Source: Dorea sp. CAG:317
Lineage (GTDB): Bacteria; Bacillota; Clostridia; Lachnospirales; Lachnospiraceae
Assembly: GCA_000433535.1 (NCBI GenBank)
Contig: FR892670.1
Coordinates: forward strand, 27,149 to 91,148
Length of the DNA: 64,000 nucleotides
Direction: 5' to 3'
Shown here in pieces: positions 52,830-62,055 of this stretch. The notes below the pieces were generated by a model. The model worked only from the letters and a program-made list of their open reading frames with translations, was not told the origin of the DNA and made no database searches. The position numbers were made by a program, and so were the translations under genes. The first letter of the stretch is position 1, and every line of letters starts with the position of its first letter.

Positions 52830-55028
52830 ATGAAGAATAGAAAAGTAAGACAAATGTTGGCAAGTTCTATGGCAGTGGTTGTAGGAGCAGGGCTTATCGG
52901 AACCTGTGCATATGAGGATTCCATCAAGGCACACGCGCAGGAAGTCAATATACAGAAGCTTGAGGAAACGGCAGAGCAGGCACTTGGTGACAGTACCGTG
53001 GAAGAAGACGGAAGCCTTTACAAAGACGAGTCGGTCTATGTGAAAGCAGATGCATCCGGAAAAGTAAATGAGACAACAGTTACAGAATGGCTGAAAAATC
53101 CAAACAACGGAAAGACCGAGGATGTGACCGAGCTTCAGAATGTGGAAAATGTGAAAGGTGACGAGACTTATACGACAGACAGTGAAGGAAGTGTAAGCTG
53201 GAAATCCGAAGGAAAAGATATCTATTATCAGGGAACAACGGATAAAGAGCTTCCGGTAGACGTAGAAATTACTTACACATTAGATGGGAAAAAAGTAGAA
53301 GCCAAAGATTTGAAGGGCAAAGACGGGAAATTGGAAATGAAGGTTCAATACACAAACCAGTCCAAGGAGACCGTTGACGTGTCAGGAGAGTCTGTAGAAA
53401 TGTATACACCATTTGCAATGGTGACAGCTATGATGCTGCCAAATGATGAGTATACAAATGTGACGATCGATCATGGAAAAATCGTATCAGACGGTGACAA
53501 AAATATTGTAGTAGGGTTAGGATTCCCGGGAATGGAAGAAAATCTCAATCTGGAAGGGAAGGATATTGACATTGATATTCCGGACAGTTTTACTATTACG
53601 GCAGATGTGAAAAATGCATCCGTAGGACCGACAATGACCGTGGCATCCTCTGATGTATTAGAGCAGTTTGGTCTGGATGAGATTGATAGTTTTGACGATC
53701 TGTCTGATTCGGTGGGTGAACTGGAAAATGCAGCAGAACAGTTGACAGATGGGTCAGCAAAAGCAGCAGACGGAAGCAGTGCCCTCGCAGATGGCTCTAA
53801 TACACTGGCGACCGGAGCCGGAACATTGGCAGACGGAACCAGCGCTCTTGCAACTGGTGTGAAAACACTGGCGGACGGTGTAAATACATTGAACAGTAAA
53901 AGTGGTGATTTAACGAAAGGTGTCAGTGACCTTGCAACAGGCGTGAATGATTATACCGGAGGCGTCAGTGCTCTTTCGGATGGCAGCAGTAAAGTGTCTG
54001 CCGGAGCAGAAGGTTTGAAAAAGGGTCTTGAGACCGCACAGACAGGAATAGGAGACCTTGCTACAGGTGTCGGTACTTTGAAAAGCGGATTCGAGGGTAA
54101 TGGTACTGAGGAAAATCCCGGTGCAAATAATCTGGCAAATGGTACAGTGCAGGCAATTGGAGCAACCTCGACTGCTATTGATAACCTCGCAGCATTGATG
54201 AAAGATATGGCAGGAAGTCAAGGAACAGTGCAGGCACAAGCAACAATAAACGGAAAAGACCAGGCAGTGGAGACCGCAGTAAACCAGATGATCAATGCCG
54301 GAATTGTAACGGAAGAAAATAGAGAGGCTTGTGCCGCTTCTATTCGTACAGCTGTGAACGATCACATCAGCGCAGAGGCAAAAGTTACATCTGAGAAAGC
54401 CAGTGTAGATCCAACGGAGGCAATCAAAGCGGCGAAGACCGCGGTAGGTACAGCAAGTACTTATGCAGCAGGGCTTCAAAAGAATGTGGGGGCACTCTAT
54501 GAAGGTACGAAAACAGTACAAGGCGGAGTCGAAGATTTGAAAAAAGGAAACAGCCAGTTGGCAGCCGGAGCGAAAGATTTGGCAGATGGTACTTCTGCAT
54601 TGGCATCAGGAACTTCCACATTGAATGATAAAAGCAGTCTTTTAGTTGCAGGCACATCAAAATTGAAAGAAGGCGGAAATCAGCTGGCAGCCGGTGTTGG
54701 TCAGTTGGCAGCCGGGGCATCCTCAGCAGCAACCGGAGCAGGCGAAGTGGCAAAAGGAGCCGGAGCATTAAAGACCGGAGCAGATACACTTGCAGATGGA
54801 GCCGGAACATTGGCGGATGGAAATAAGACGTTAGCAGACGGGATGGCAGAATTTAAGACATCCGGTATTGATAAGATTGCAGATGTATTCAGTGGAGACA
54901 TAGAAAATGTAACTTCCAGAATTGACGCCATGATGACACTTGGAAGAAATTACAAGTCATTTGCGGGAATTAAAGAAGATATGGCAGGAAGTACGAAGTT
55001 TATCATTGAGACAGAGGGTGTGGATTAA
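52830..55028 (+). CDS. exported Leu/Gly heptad-repeat protein (YhgE/Pip-like)
   Basis: A 732-residue protein with a signal-like N-terminus (ASSMAVVVGAGLIGT) and an outer domain with beta-rich segments to about residue 290. A long coiled-coil region follows with x-x-x-Leu-x-x-Gly heptads: LADGSNTLATGAGTLADG (about 312-329) and similar stretches to about 435, then again from about 545 to 675. In between lies a 100-residue Ala-rich helical part. Heptad segments of this type occur in YhgE/Pip and MMPL-linked proteins. There is no clear C-terminal membrane helix, so how it is anchored is unclear. It is co-transcribed with the MMPL transporter and likely forms its extracytoplasmic partner. Confidence 0.8.
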   Translation: MKNRKVRQMLASSMAVVVGAGLIGTCAYEDSIKAHAQEVNIQKLEETAEQALGDSTVEEDGSLYKDESVYVKADASGKVNETTVTEWLKNPNNGKTEDVTELQNVENVKGDETYTTDSEGSVSWKSEGKDIYYQGTTDKELPVDVEITYTLDGKKVEAKDLKGKDGKLEMKVQYTNQSKETVDVSGESVEMYTPFAMVTAMMLPNDEYTNVTIDHGKIVSDGDKNIVVGLGFPGMEENLNLEGKDIDIDIPDSFTITADVKNASVGPTMTVASSDVLEQFGLDEIDSFDDLSDSVGELENAAEQLTDGSAKAADGSSALADGSNTLATGAGTLADGTSALATGVKTLADGVNTLNSKSGDLTKGVSDLATGVNDYTGGVSALSDGSSKVSAGAEGLKKGLETAQTGIGDLATGVGTLKSGFEGNGTEENPGANNLANGTVQAIGATSTAIDNLAALMKDMAGSQGTVQAQATINGKDQAVETAVNQMINAGIVTEENREACAASIRTAVNDHISAEAKVTSEKASVDPTEAIKAAKTAVGTASTYAAGLQKNVGALYEGTKTVQGGVEDLKKGNSQLAAGAKDLADGTSALASGTSTLNDKSSLLVAGTSKLKEGGNQLAAGVGQLAAGASSAATGAGEVAKGAGALKTGADTLADGAGTLADGNKTLADGMAEFKTSGIDKIADVFSGDIENVTSRIDAMMTLGRNYKSFAGIKEDMAGSTKFIIETEGVD

Positions 55029-55066
55029 TTTCCATATTATATTGTAGAGAATTAAAAATGAAGAGA

Positions 55067-55109
55067 CGGGAGCATTTCTCTAATAAGGGGAGAAATGCTC
55101 CCGCCTTTT
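55067..55109 (+). terminator. terminator of the MMPL operon
   Basis: A perfect 14-bp stem (55067-55080 with 55090-55103) with a 9-nt loop, followed by CCTTTT. Confidence 0.85.
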
Positions 55110-55179
55110 CTTGCGCTTTACAAACCATGACAGACTCTCTATAATGAAGATATTACAGTGAAAAAAAGGAGATAGAAAC

Positions 55180-55920
55180 ATGAGTGATAAAGTATTGGCA
55201 AAAGTAGCAGGAAGAGAGATTACAGAGGCAGAATTTCATGCGTATCTGCAAGGAATTCCGAGAGAGCAGCAGGCATATGCAATGAATCCTCAGTACCGTG
55301 AGCAGTATTTAGATCAGTTGATCGCGCTTCACATGTTCGCGCAGCTTGGAGAAGATGAAAAGCTTGATGAGAGTGAAGAGTATGCAAAAATATTAGAGAG
55401 CGCTAAGAGAGACATTCTTGCGCAGCTTGCTATGCGTGATACACTTAAGAAAGTGCAGGTATCAGAAGAAGAACTGAAAGATTATTATGAAGCAAATCAG
55501 AAGAAATTTGAAAAGGGCGCAACTGTATCTGCAAAGCATATCTTAGTAGAGCAGGAAGAACAGTGCAAAGATATTCTTGCGCAGATTGAAAGCGGAGCAA
55601 AAACATTTGAAGATGCTGCACAGGAATTTTCTACCTGTCCGTCTAAGGCAAAGGGTGGAGATCTTGGTGAATTCGGAAGAGGACAGATGGTAAAAGAATT
55701 TGAAGATGCTGCATTTGATGCCGAGATTGGGAAGATAGTTGGACCTGTGAAGACACAGTTCGGTCATCATCTGATCAAAGTTGAGAAGAAAAATGAATCA
55801 TCTACCGCATCTTTTGATGAGGTGAGAGGTCAGATCTATCAGCAGTTAATGGCTGAAAAACAAAATGATGCATATACTGCCAAGGTAGATGAATTAAAAG
55901 AAAAATATCTGGAGAAATAA
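55180..55920 (+). CDS. parvulin-type peptidyl-prolyl isomerase
   Basis: A 246-residue protein with an N-terminal chaperone-like helical part and a parvulin domain: SAKHILVEQEEQCKDIL, FEDAAQEFSTCPSKAKGGDLGEFGRGQMVKEFEDAAF and VKTQFGHHLIKVEKK. It lacks a signal peptide or lipobox, unlike PrsA, so it should act in the cytoplasm as a folding helper. It starts with ATG after AAAGGAGATAG. The PatB gene follows by 22 bp. Confidence 0.92.
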   Translation: MSDKVLAKVAGREITEAEFHAYLQGIPREQQAYAMNPQYREQYLDQLIALHMFAQLGEDEKLDESEEYAKILESAKRDILAQLAMRDTLKKVQVSEEELKDYYEANQKKFEKGATVSAKHILVEQEEQCKDILAQIESGAKTFEDAAQEFSTCPSKAKGGDLGEFGRGQMVKEFEDAAFDAEIGKIVGPVKTQFGHHLIKVEKKNESSTASFDEVRGQIYQQLMAEKQNDAYTAKVDELKEKYLEK

Positions 55921-55942
55921 AGAAAGTAAGGGATGAAAGATC

Positions 55943-57109
55943 ATGAGTCAGGTGATTTACAAAGACAGACTCGGCACAGACTGTAATAAGTGGGATGGAT
56001 GTGAAGAAAAATTCGGAGATGAGCATCTACTTCCCCTATGGGTTGCGGATATGGATTTTGAAGCGCCGTCCTGTGTAAAACAAGCTTTAAAAGAATATGT
56101 AGATTTTGGTGTGTTTGGTTATTATCAGATACCCAATCGTTATTATGAGGCATTTATAAACTGGGAAAAGACTTATCACGATTATGATGTGAAAAAAGAG
56201 TGGATACGTTTTGCGCCGGGAGTTGTTCCGGCATTTAACTGGCTGATCCACATATTGACAAATGAGCGAGACGGTGTACTTATTACACCTCCGGTTTATT
56301 ATCCATTTAAAGATGCAGTTGTCAATAATAACCGCACGCTGGTAGAGAGCCCGCTTATGCGTCTGGAAGATCATTATGAATTAGACTATGAGGATTTCGA
56401 ACGGAAGATAAAAGAACAGAATGTGAAGTTATTTATTTTCTGTACTCCGCACAATCCGGTTGGGCGTGTGTGGAAGCGGGATGAAATCGTAAAGGTTCTT
56501 GATATCTGTAAGAAATACGGTGTCTATGTCATTGCAGATGAGATTCATCAAGATATTATCATGGATGGGTATCAGAAAGTGACTGCAGCAGCGACCGGCA
56601 ATTATGACGAGATCATGGTGACACTTACTGCCGCTACCAAGACATTTAATCTGGCTGGATGTCAGAACTCAATCGTAGTGATTCCGAATGAAAGTTTAAG
56701 AAAGAGATATGACGATTATCTGACAAGACTTCGCATCACAGGAGGAAATGCCTTCGGGTATATAGCAGTTCAAAGTGCTTATGAAGGCGGTCGTAAATGG
56801 CTTGACGAGGTGCTGAATATTATTGAAGAGAATTATCACCTTATGAAATCCATTTTAGAAGAAAAGCTTCCAAAAGTTTGGATTCCCAAATTAGAAGGGA
56901 CATATCTTATGTGGATCGATCTCGGAGCATATGTAAGTGCAGATGAGATAGAATCCGTCATCCAGAAAGATTGTGGGCTTGCAGTAGATTATGGCTCATG
57001 GTTTGGCGGAGAAGCATACGGTACCTTTATTCGGGTGAATCTAGCGACCAGAGAAGAAAATATTAGATTGGCAGCAGAGAAGATTGTGGAAGCGCTGGAA
57101 GCCAAATAA
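55943..57109 (+). CDS. patB: PatB/MalY-type PLP aminotransferase (C-S lyase)
   Basis: A 388-residue class I aminotransferase-fold enzyme. The PLP lysine is in ATKTFNLAG; other motifs are LWVADMDFEAP at the start, CTPHNPVGRVW and ADEIHQDI. The ADMDF and NPVGRVW pattern is typical of the PatB/MalY cystathionine beta-lyase family, which cleaves cystathionine or cysteine S-conjugates to pyruvate, ammonia and a thiol. It is probably cotranscribed with the parvulin gene. A terminator lies 44 bp after. Confidence 0.92.
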   Translation: MSQVIYKDRLGTDCNKWDGCEEKFGDEHLLPLWVADMDFEAPSCVKQALKEYVDFGVFGYYQIPNRYYEAFINWEKTYHDYDVKKEWIRFAPGVVPAFNWLIHILTNERDGVLITPPVYYPFKDAVVNNNRTLVESPLMRLEDHYELDYEDFERKIKEQNVKLFIFCTPHNPVGRVWKRDEIVKVLDICKKYGVYVIADEIHQDIIMDGYQKVTAAATGNYDEIMVTLTAATKTFNLAGCQNSIVVIPNESLRKRYDDYLTRLRITGGNAFGYIAVQSAYEGGRKWLDEVLNIIEENYHLMKSILEEKLPKVWIPKLEGTYLMWIDLGAYVSADEIESVIQKDCGLAVDYGSWFGGEAYGTFIRVNLATREENIRLAAEKIVEALEAK

Positions 57110-57153
57110 GACGGAACGAGATATAATTTGAAATTGATGAAGAAAGAAACAGG

Positions 57154-57183
57154 AAAAAGAGGCAAGGTAAAGCCTCTTTTTTT
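57154..57183 (+). terminator. terminator after patB
   Basis: A 10-bp stem (57154-57163 with 57172-57181) with an 8-nt loop and a run of T at 57177-57183. Confidence 0.88.
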
Positions 57184-57317
57184 GTACAGTTATATAGTTA
57201 TAAATTTAGAAAGAAAAACTATCCGGTAACATTGAAAGAAATGAAATCGTAAAGTATACTTAATGTATGGTTGGTATGCCGATGGGATAAAGAAAAATCG
57301 GAAAGGAGCGGCTGCAC

Positions 57318-58643
57318 ATGTTAAATCAAACATATCTGACAAATTCTGTTGTAAAGAAGCTTTCAGAAGGGGCAGAACTAGGCTGGGTGAATCCAAAGCG
57401 TCTCTTGTGGGAGGAAGCAAAGGGAGAGCTTGAAGTTTCTGTCAAGGATATTGATGAAGCAGAAGAACGGTTGAACAGGTTTGCTCCGTTTATCAGGAAA
57501 TGTTTTCCAGAAACAGAGGAGCGGCAGGGAATCATTGAATCTCCCCTGACGCCGATACCGGAAATGCAGCATTTTTTGAATGATGCATACGGAGAAGGAA
57601 TAGAGGGAAATCTGCTTCTTAAACAGGACAGTCATCTAGCGGTTGCAGGTTCTGTGAAAGCGAGAGGCGGAATCTATGAAGTGCTAAAGCACACGGAAGA
57701 ATTGGCGTTGCGCGAAGGATTGATTACAATAGATGATGACTATGCAAAACTGGCATCGGAAGAATGCAGGGAATTTTTCAGCCAATATACTATGCAGGTT
57801 GGTTCCACGGGAAATCTAGGGCTTAGTATCGGTATCGCAAGCGCGGCAGTAGGCTATCGTGCTATTGTACATATGTCGGCGGATGCAAAGCAGTGGAAAA
57901 AAGATTTACTCCGAAGCCATGGGGTGACCGTGATAGAATATGACGGAGATTATAGTAAGGCAGTAGAAAACGGGCGAAAAGAGTCAGACGCTAACCTGAA
58001 AAGCTATTTTGTAGATGATGAAAATTCAAAAGATTTATTTATGGGTTATGCGGTCGCAGCGCGAAGACTGAAAAAACAGATCGAAGAACTGAAAATTAAA
58101 GTGGATGCAGAACATCCGTTGTTCGTTTATATTCCGTGCGGTGTGGGAGGAGCACCGGGAGGAGTAACCTTTGGCTTGAAGACCGTGTGGGGAGATCATG
58201 TCCATGTATTTTTTGTAGAACCAACGCAAGCACCGTGCATGGTACTGGGCATGGCGACAGAACTTCATAATCAGATCTGCGTACAAGACGTTGGACTTAC
58301 AGGGCTTACCCATGCAGACGGACTTGCGGTAGGGAGACCTTCCGGTTTCGTAGGAAAAGTTATGGAGCCAATATTGAGCGGTGAATTTACAGTAGAAGAT
58401 AAATGGCTGTATGAATATATGCGGGCGCTTCTTGATACGGAACATATTTTCATAGAGCCAAGCGCATGTGCATCATTTGCAGGTCCGGTAAACCTGTTGA
58501 ACTATGAGGAAACGAGAAAATATATTGAGGAAAATCAACTGTCCCATAAGATGAAAGAAGCAGCACATATCGTGTGGGCGACCGGTGGAAGTCTTGTGCC
58601 GGAAGAAGAGCGGGAAACTTATAGAAAGACGGTTTTGGATTAA
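57318..58643 (+). CDS. dsdA: D-serine ammonia-lyase
   Basis: A 441-residue PLP enzyme that converts D-serine to pyruvate and ammonia. The PLP lysine is Lys114 in [11 protein letters not shown], and the phosphate-binding glycine loop is [32 protein letters not shown] is the substrate-binding region. The length equals E. coli DsdA. The start follows GGAAAGGAG. No DsdC or DsdX is next to it. With PatB just upstream it makes a small PLP-enzyme pair, but a terminator separates them. Confidence 0.95.
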   Translation: MLNQTYLTNSVVKKLSEGAELGWVNPKRLLWEEAKGELEVSVKDIDEAEERLNRFAPFIRKCFPETEERQGIIESPLTPIPEMQHFLNDAYGEGIEGNLLLKQDSHLAVAGSVKARGGIYEVLKHTEELALREGLITIDDDYAKLASEECREFFSQYTMQVGSTGNLGLSIGIASAAVGYRAIVHMSADAKQWKKDLLRSHGVTVIEYDGDYSKAVENGRKESDANLKSYFVDDENSKDLFMGYAVAARRLKKQIEELKIKVDAEHPLFVYIPCGVGGAPGGVTFGLKTVWGDHVHVFFVEPTQAPCMVLGMATELHNQICVQDVGLTGLTHADGLAVGRPSGFVGKVMEPILSGEFTVEDKWLYEYMRALLDTEHIFIEPSACASFAGPVNLLNYEETRKYIEENQLSHKMKEAAHIVWATGGSLVPEEERETYRKTVLD

Positions 58644-58728
58644 GGAGAATTTATTGCGATGAAGTGAAAAATTTGTTATCCTTATACATAAGAGGAGTTT
58701 ATGTTTTTAATGAATCCAGTAAAGACAT

Positions 58729-59253
58729 ATGGACAGAAATGTAAACATTATTTGTGCGCCAGATGGGAAAAAGATAGTTCTTATCAATGATATTCGGTTT
58801 AAAGGAAAAAAGAGGGAAGAGTGGAAAGAGGTTGAGGAATATCTTAAGGAATATATCGGTGAGTTTTATGAAATAGAGGAAACTTCTGAAAAGGTGTTTA
58901 TTTCCAGTAGTTTTCCGGATGAGTATGTAAGCTCTAAAAGCAGGCTTGCTTTAAAAGGTGCGGTGTCAAAAGCGAAGGCCAATGCTGTCCAGGGGATACC
59001 AGAATTAATCCGAATTGCTACTAACAAAGAATACTCTGAGAATACAAAACAAAAACATGTTAAAGATGCTCAATATGGATGGTATCGGTATGATGTGAGA
59101 TTTGCGCTTCCGGTATATGACGATAAAAGTAATGAGATTTGTCGGTATAATATCTTTTTTGCAAGAATGCTAGTGCGTCATGATAAAGATGGTAAGAAAT
59201 ATTTATATGATTTATTGGCAGTAAAAAAAGAGACGAGCAGCCCGCCTGAGTAA
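58729..59253 (+). CDS. free-standing phage-type nuclease-like domain (PBECR-like), putative toxin
   Basis: A 174-residue soluble protein. Its sequence (NVNIICAPDGKKIVLINDIR, SSSFPDEYVSSKSR, DAQYGWYRYDVRFALPVYDD, NIFFARMLVRHDKDGKKYLY, then VKKETSSPPE) matches from memory the C-terminal domain often fused to phage head or large mobile-element proteins and classed with barnase/EndoU/colicin-like nucleases. Here it stands alone. The ATG has no ribosome site; a good AGAGGAG lies before another ATG at 58701 in a different frame (reading MFLMNPVKTYG). Either it is coupled to that short frame or a base was lost. The family call is moderate and activity unproven. Confidence 0.6.
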   Translation: MDRNVNIICAPDGKKIVLINDIRFKGKKREEWKEVEEYLKEYIGEFYEIEETSEKVFISSSFPDEYVSSKSRLALKGAVSKAKANAVQGIPELIRIATNKEYSENTKQKHVKDAQYGWYRYDVRFALPVYDDKSNEICRYNIFFARMLVRHDKDGKKYLYDLLAVKKETSSPPE

Positions 59254-59348
59254 AAACTGTACGGTGAAAACCCATCTCTTTATGTAAATAATTTTATAAT
59301 CTATTGTAATGTTTGTCAACAGAAAAATAGTTATCAGGAGAGTTCAAT

Positions 59349-59939
59349 ATGGCAGTGAAAACAGTTACTTTATATACCCGTCAAAATGATAAAACTTTAC
59401 GTCAGCTTGAGCGTGACGGTCGCATTATCAATCACCGCACTTATGTGGAGATGCATTTCGGAGACATTGCGCCGCTCTTTATGGAGAGCTACGATTGGTT
59501 TACGAAAGAGGCGGCAAAGCGTGTGCCAAAGCCTGAGGATGTCCATGCTCCGATTTGGTGCTCTATAAGCCCGGATAATTGTTTGAAGCCGATTGAAGGA
59601 ACAGTAGTCTACATATTGGAAGTGCCGGAAGACAAGGTTATGTATTTTGATGATGTAAAATGGGACTACGTGCTGAACCGCATTTATCTTCCGGATGATG
59701 AAGAGGATGAGAAGGCGTATAAACAGCATTTGAAAGACATCGGAGTTTCCAATGGATTTGAGTTTTTTCAAGGACGATATAAAGGAATGTATCCGGAGGA
59801 AGAAGCGCGAATTCGAGAGAGCTGGAAACGTGCATTTCGTATTGATAAATGGACCATCTTTAATGTATGTGGAAATATCTGGGAAATCCGGCAGGAATGG
59901 GTGAAAAGAATTGTTAAACCGGGTGAAGCGGTAAAATAA
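59349..59939 (+). CDS. DUF3841 protein
   Basis: A 196-residue soluble protein of DUF3841 type as I recall it. It has TLYTRQNDKTLRQLERDGRI at the start, ESYDWFTKEAAKRVP, PIWCSIS, and KWDYVLNRIYLPDDEEDE in the middle. No catalytic motif is obvious. The ribosome site is ATCAGGAG. It is 95 bp after the nuclease-like gene on the same strand; an operon or toxin/antitoxin relation is possible but not shown. It is convergent with an acyltransferase, with a hairpin between them. Confidence 0.72.
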   Translation: MAVKTVTLYTRQNDKTLRQLERDGRIINHRTYVEMHFGDIAPLFMESYDWFTKEAAKRVPKPEDVHAPIWCSISPDNCLKPIEGTVVYILEVPEDKVMYFDDVKWDYVLNRIYLPDDEEDEKAYKQHLKDIGVSNGFEFFQGRYKGMYPEEEARIRESWKRAFRIDKWTIFNVCGNIWEIRQEWVKRIVKPGEAVK

Positions 59940-59943
59940 AAAT

Positions 59944-59976
59944 AATCCGTCATCAGAATCAATCTGATGGCGGATT
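59944..59976. terminator. hairpin terminator between DUF3841 and acyltransferase genes
   Basis: A 14-bp stem (59944-59957 with 59963-59976, one G-U) with a 5-nt loop between convergent genes. AT-rich flanks on both sides suit bidirectional use. Confidence 0.8.
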
Positions 59977-59980
59977 GTTA

Positions 59981-61051
59981 TTATATTTTCACTCCGTAAA
60001 GTACCTTTAGAAGATGATTCGAAATGACAGGCTGTCTTGCTTTTGGAACCCGTTTTTTCGGCAGAGTGACCTTCGGAAGATGAATGTTTGCCAATTGGTT
60101 GGTAAATGTAGTGAGCTGCGGAATAGAAAATGCGAAGCTTAAGACAATACAAGCTGTGAGCAATAGCAGAGATTCCGCAATTGTATTTACATTCTGAAGC
60201 CAATCGGTTGCGCTTTTTATATAAGAGTATGTAAGCCCATGACAGAGATAAATTGCCATTGTACGTTCACCCATGTAAGAAAGCCGGTTTTTCTTTTCAG
60301 GAACTAAGCAGATCAGCGCATAGGTAAGGAAGAAACCAATACCGTAGCAGAGAAGTCGGATTGTCATTCCCTCTGCAAATGTCTGTCCGAGAAAATCGTA
60401 GTTGTATCTTCCGTAAAATATTTTTACCGAATAAGAACGAATCGCCGGTGCCAGTGCCAGAAATGCTGTAAAAGCAGCAAAGGAAATGGCGGCAATGGCC
60501 TTTTTCACAGGAGTGCGAAGCTTGGAGACAAGCACCCGGTCAAAATTCATTCCCGCAAGGAAGAATGGATAAAAGACCAAAACTCTTGGAATGCTCAGGA
60601 AATTATTCGGCATATCCGAACATCCGATCAGAAGTCCGGCGATAACAGATAGCAGCATGTAATGCGGAATCCGTTTGACATAAGGGGTAATCACACGCCA
60701 GATAAAGAGTGCCATTATGTACCAGAGTGAAAATTTCGGCCGCAGCAAATATAAGCTGGTATCTTTGTGAAGAAGCTCTGTATACATAAAATAATAACAC
60801 AGCTCATAAATTACATATGGAACTAAAAGCTTGCGAACCAGAATAAGGAATGGAAGCTCCCGTTTAGAAAAGTAACCGGAAATAAAAATAAATGCCGGCA
60901 TGTGGAACGAGAAAATCAACCATTTGAGTGTGTAGAGTAAAGTGTTGTTATTATAAGCAGGTTCAATAAAATGTCCGATGACTACAAGAAGAATCAGGAA
61001 AGCTTTATAATTGTCGAACAGATAATCACGCTGCTTCGTCTGGTTTGACAT
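59981..61051 (-). CDS. acyltransferase-3 family membrane protein
   Basis: A 356-residue protein with about ten membrane helices of the OafA/fucose-O-acetylase type. The ATG at 61051 has AGAGGA before it. Motifs include DNYKAFLILLVVIGHFIEP (active His at about residue 29 in GHF), FSFHMPAFIFISGYFSKR with the conserved His-Met-Pro, and YMGERTMAIYLCHGL near the C-terminus. Such enzymes add acetyl or other acyl groups to surface sugars or glycolipids. A short basic C-terminal tail follows the last helix. The acceptor is unknown. Confidence 0.9.
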   Translation of the reverse strand: MSNQTKQRDYLFDNYKAFLILLVVIGHFIEPAYNNNTLLYTLKWLIFSFHMPAFIFISGYFSKRELPFLILVRKLLVPYVIYELCYYFMYTELLHKDTSLYLLRPKFSLWYIMALFIWRVITPYVKRIPHYMLLSVIAGLLIGCSDMPNNFLSIPRVLVFYPFFLAGMNFDRVLVSKLRTPVKKAIAAISFAAFTAFLALAPAIRSYSVKIFYGRYNYDFLGQTFAEGMTIRLLCYGIGFFLTYALICLVPEKKNRLSYMGERTMAIYLCHGLTYSYIKSATDWLQNVNTIAESLLLLTACIVLSFAFSIPQLTTFTNQLANIHLPKVTLPKKRVPKARQPVISNHLLKVLYGVKI

Positions 61052-61319
61052 AATCAATCCTCTTTCTTTTTAAATAAAATTCTTAATAAAATACAGAAAA
61101 CAATTTTTAACGCCATATATTCTACGCTTTTCCGTATTTCTGTACAAGATTCAAAATCACCAAAAATGTAACAAATTTTTAATATTTATTTAAACATAAT
61201 TAACATTTTCAAGAGAAATAGAAGAACTTCGAAATATTACTGGAAAAATAGATGTTTTTTATATATAATGAATGGACAGGTAATAGGTAATAAAAACCAA
61301 TGAAAAGGAGACAGATTCA

Positions 61320-62033
61320 ATGGAAATGTTATCAATTGAGAGAGAACTGAAAGAAAACTCATATCCGGGACGCGGAATCATTATAGGCAGGAGTGCAGAC
61401 GGAAGTAAGGCTGTAACTGCTTATTTTATTATGGGCAGAAGTGAAAACAGCCGTAACCGTGTCTTTGTAGAAGAAGGAGAAGGCATTCGTACACAGGCAT
61501 TTGATCCTGCGAAATTGACAGATCCAAGCCTGATCATTTACGCACCGGTGCGTGTGCTCGGCAATAAGACAATTGTGACAAACGGAGACCAGACAGATAC
61601 TATCTATGAAGGTATGGACAAGCAGATGACATTTGAACAGTCATTAAGGAGCAGAAAGTTTGAGCCGGATGAGCCTAACTATACACCAAGAATCTCTGGT
61701 ATCATGCACATTGAAAATGGAACTTATAATTATGCAATGTCAATTTTGAAGAGCAACAATGGCAATCCGGACAGCTGCCACAGATATACATTTGCATATG
61801 AGAATCCGGCGGCAGGCGAGGGACATTTTATCCACACATACAAATGTGATGGTAATCCGCTTCCGAGTTTCGAAGGAGAACCGAAACTAATCGCAATTCC
61901 GAACGATATGGATGAATTTGTATCTACTTTGTGGAATAGTTTGAATGAAGATAATAAGGTATCTCTTTTCGTGCGATATATTGATATTGCAAGCGGCGCT
62001 TATGAGACAAAGATCATCAACAAGAATAAATAA
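61320..62033 (+). CDS. purO: IMP cyclohydrolase, PurO type
   Basis: A 237-residue enzyme that closes FAICAR to IMP. It belongs to the archaeal-type (PF07826) family rather than the MGS-like half of PurH: YPGRGIIIGRSADGSKAVTAYFIMGRS near the start, SLIIYAPVRVLGNKTIVTNGDQTDTIY, and NYTPRISGIM in the middle are the conserved segments. It starts with AAAAGGAG upstream and is 22 bp before the AICAR transformylase, so the two separate enzymes together replace bifunctional PurH. No riboswitch or PurR box is seen in the AT-rich 268-bp leader. Confidence 0.93.
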   Translation: MEMLSIERELKENSYPGRGIIIGRSADGSKAVTAYFIMGRSENSRNRVFVEEGEGIRTQAFDPAKLTDPSLIIYAPVRVLGNKTIVTNGDQTDTIYEGMDKQMTFEQSLRSRKFEPDEPNYTPRISGIMHIENGTYNYAMSILKSNNGNPDSCHRYTFAYENPAAGEGHFIHTYKCDGNPLPSFEGEPKLIAIPNDMDEFVSTLWNSLNEDNKVSLFVRYIDIASGAYETKIINKNK

Positions 62034-62055
62034 GAATCAGTAAGGAGAATGGATC

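Noticed and set aside
53910..54810. Long minus-strand open frames inside the heptad-repeat gene
   Set aside because: They are shadows of the biased Leu/Gly/Ala repeat codons; the plus-strand gene has a ribosome site, signal sequence and operon context.
53750..54850. CRISPR-like regular repeats around 53.8-54.8 kb
   Set aside because: The periodicity is 21 bp from protein heptads and lies in frame; there are no identical repeats with unique spacers.
61052..61319. Possible purine riboswitch or PurR site before purO
   Set aside because: The AT-rich leader shows no three-way junction elements or PurR box; only a TATAAT at 61264-61269 with a poor -35 is visible.
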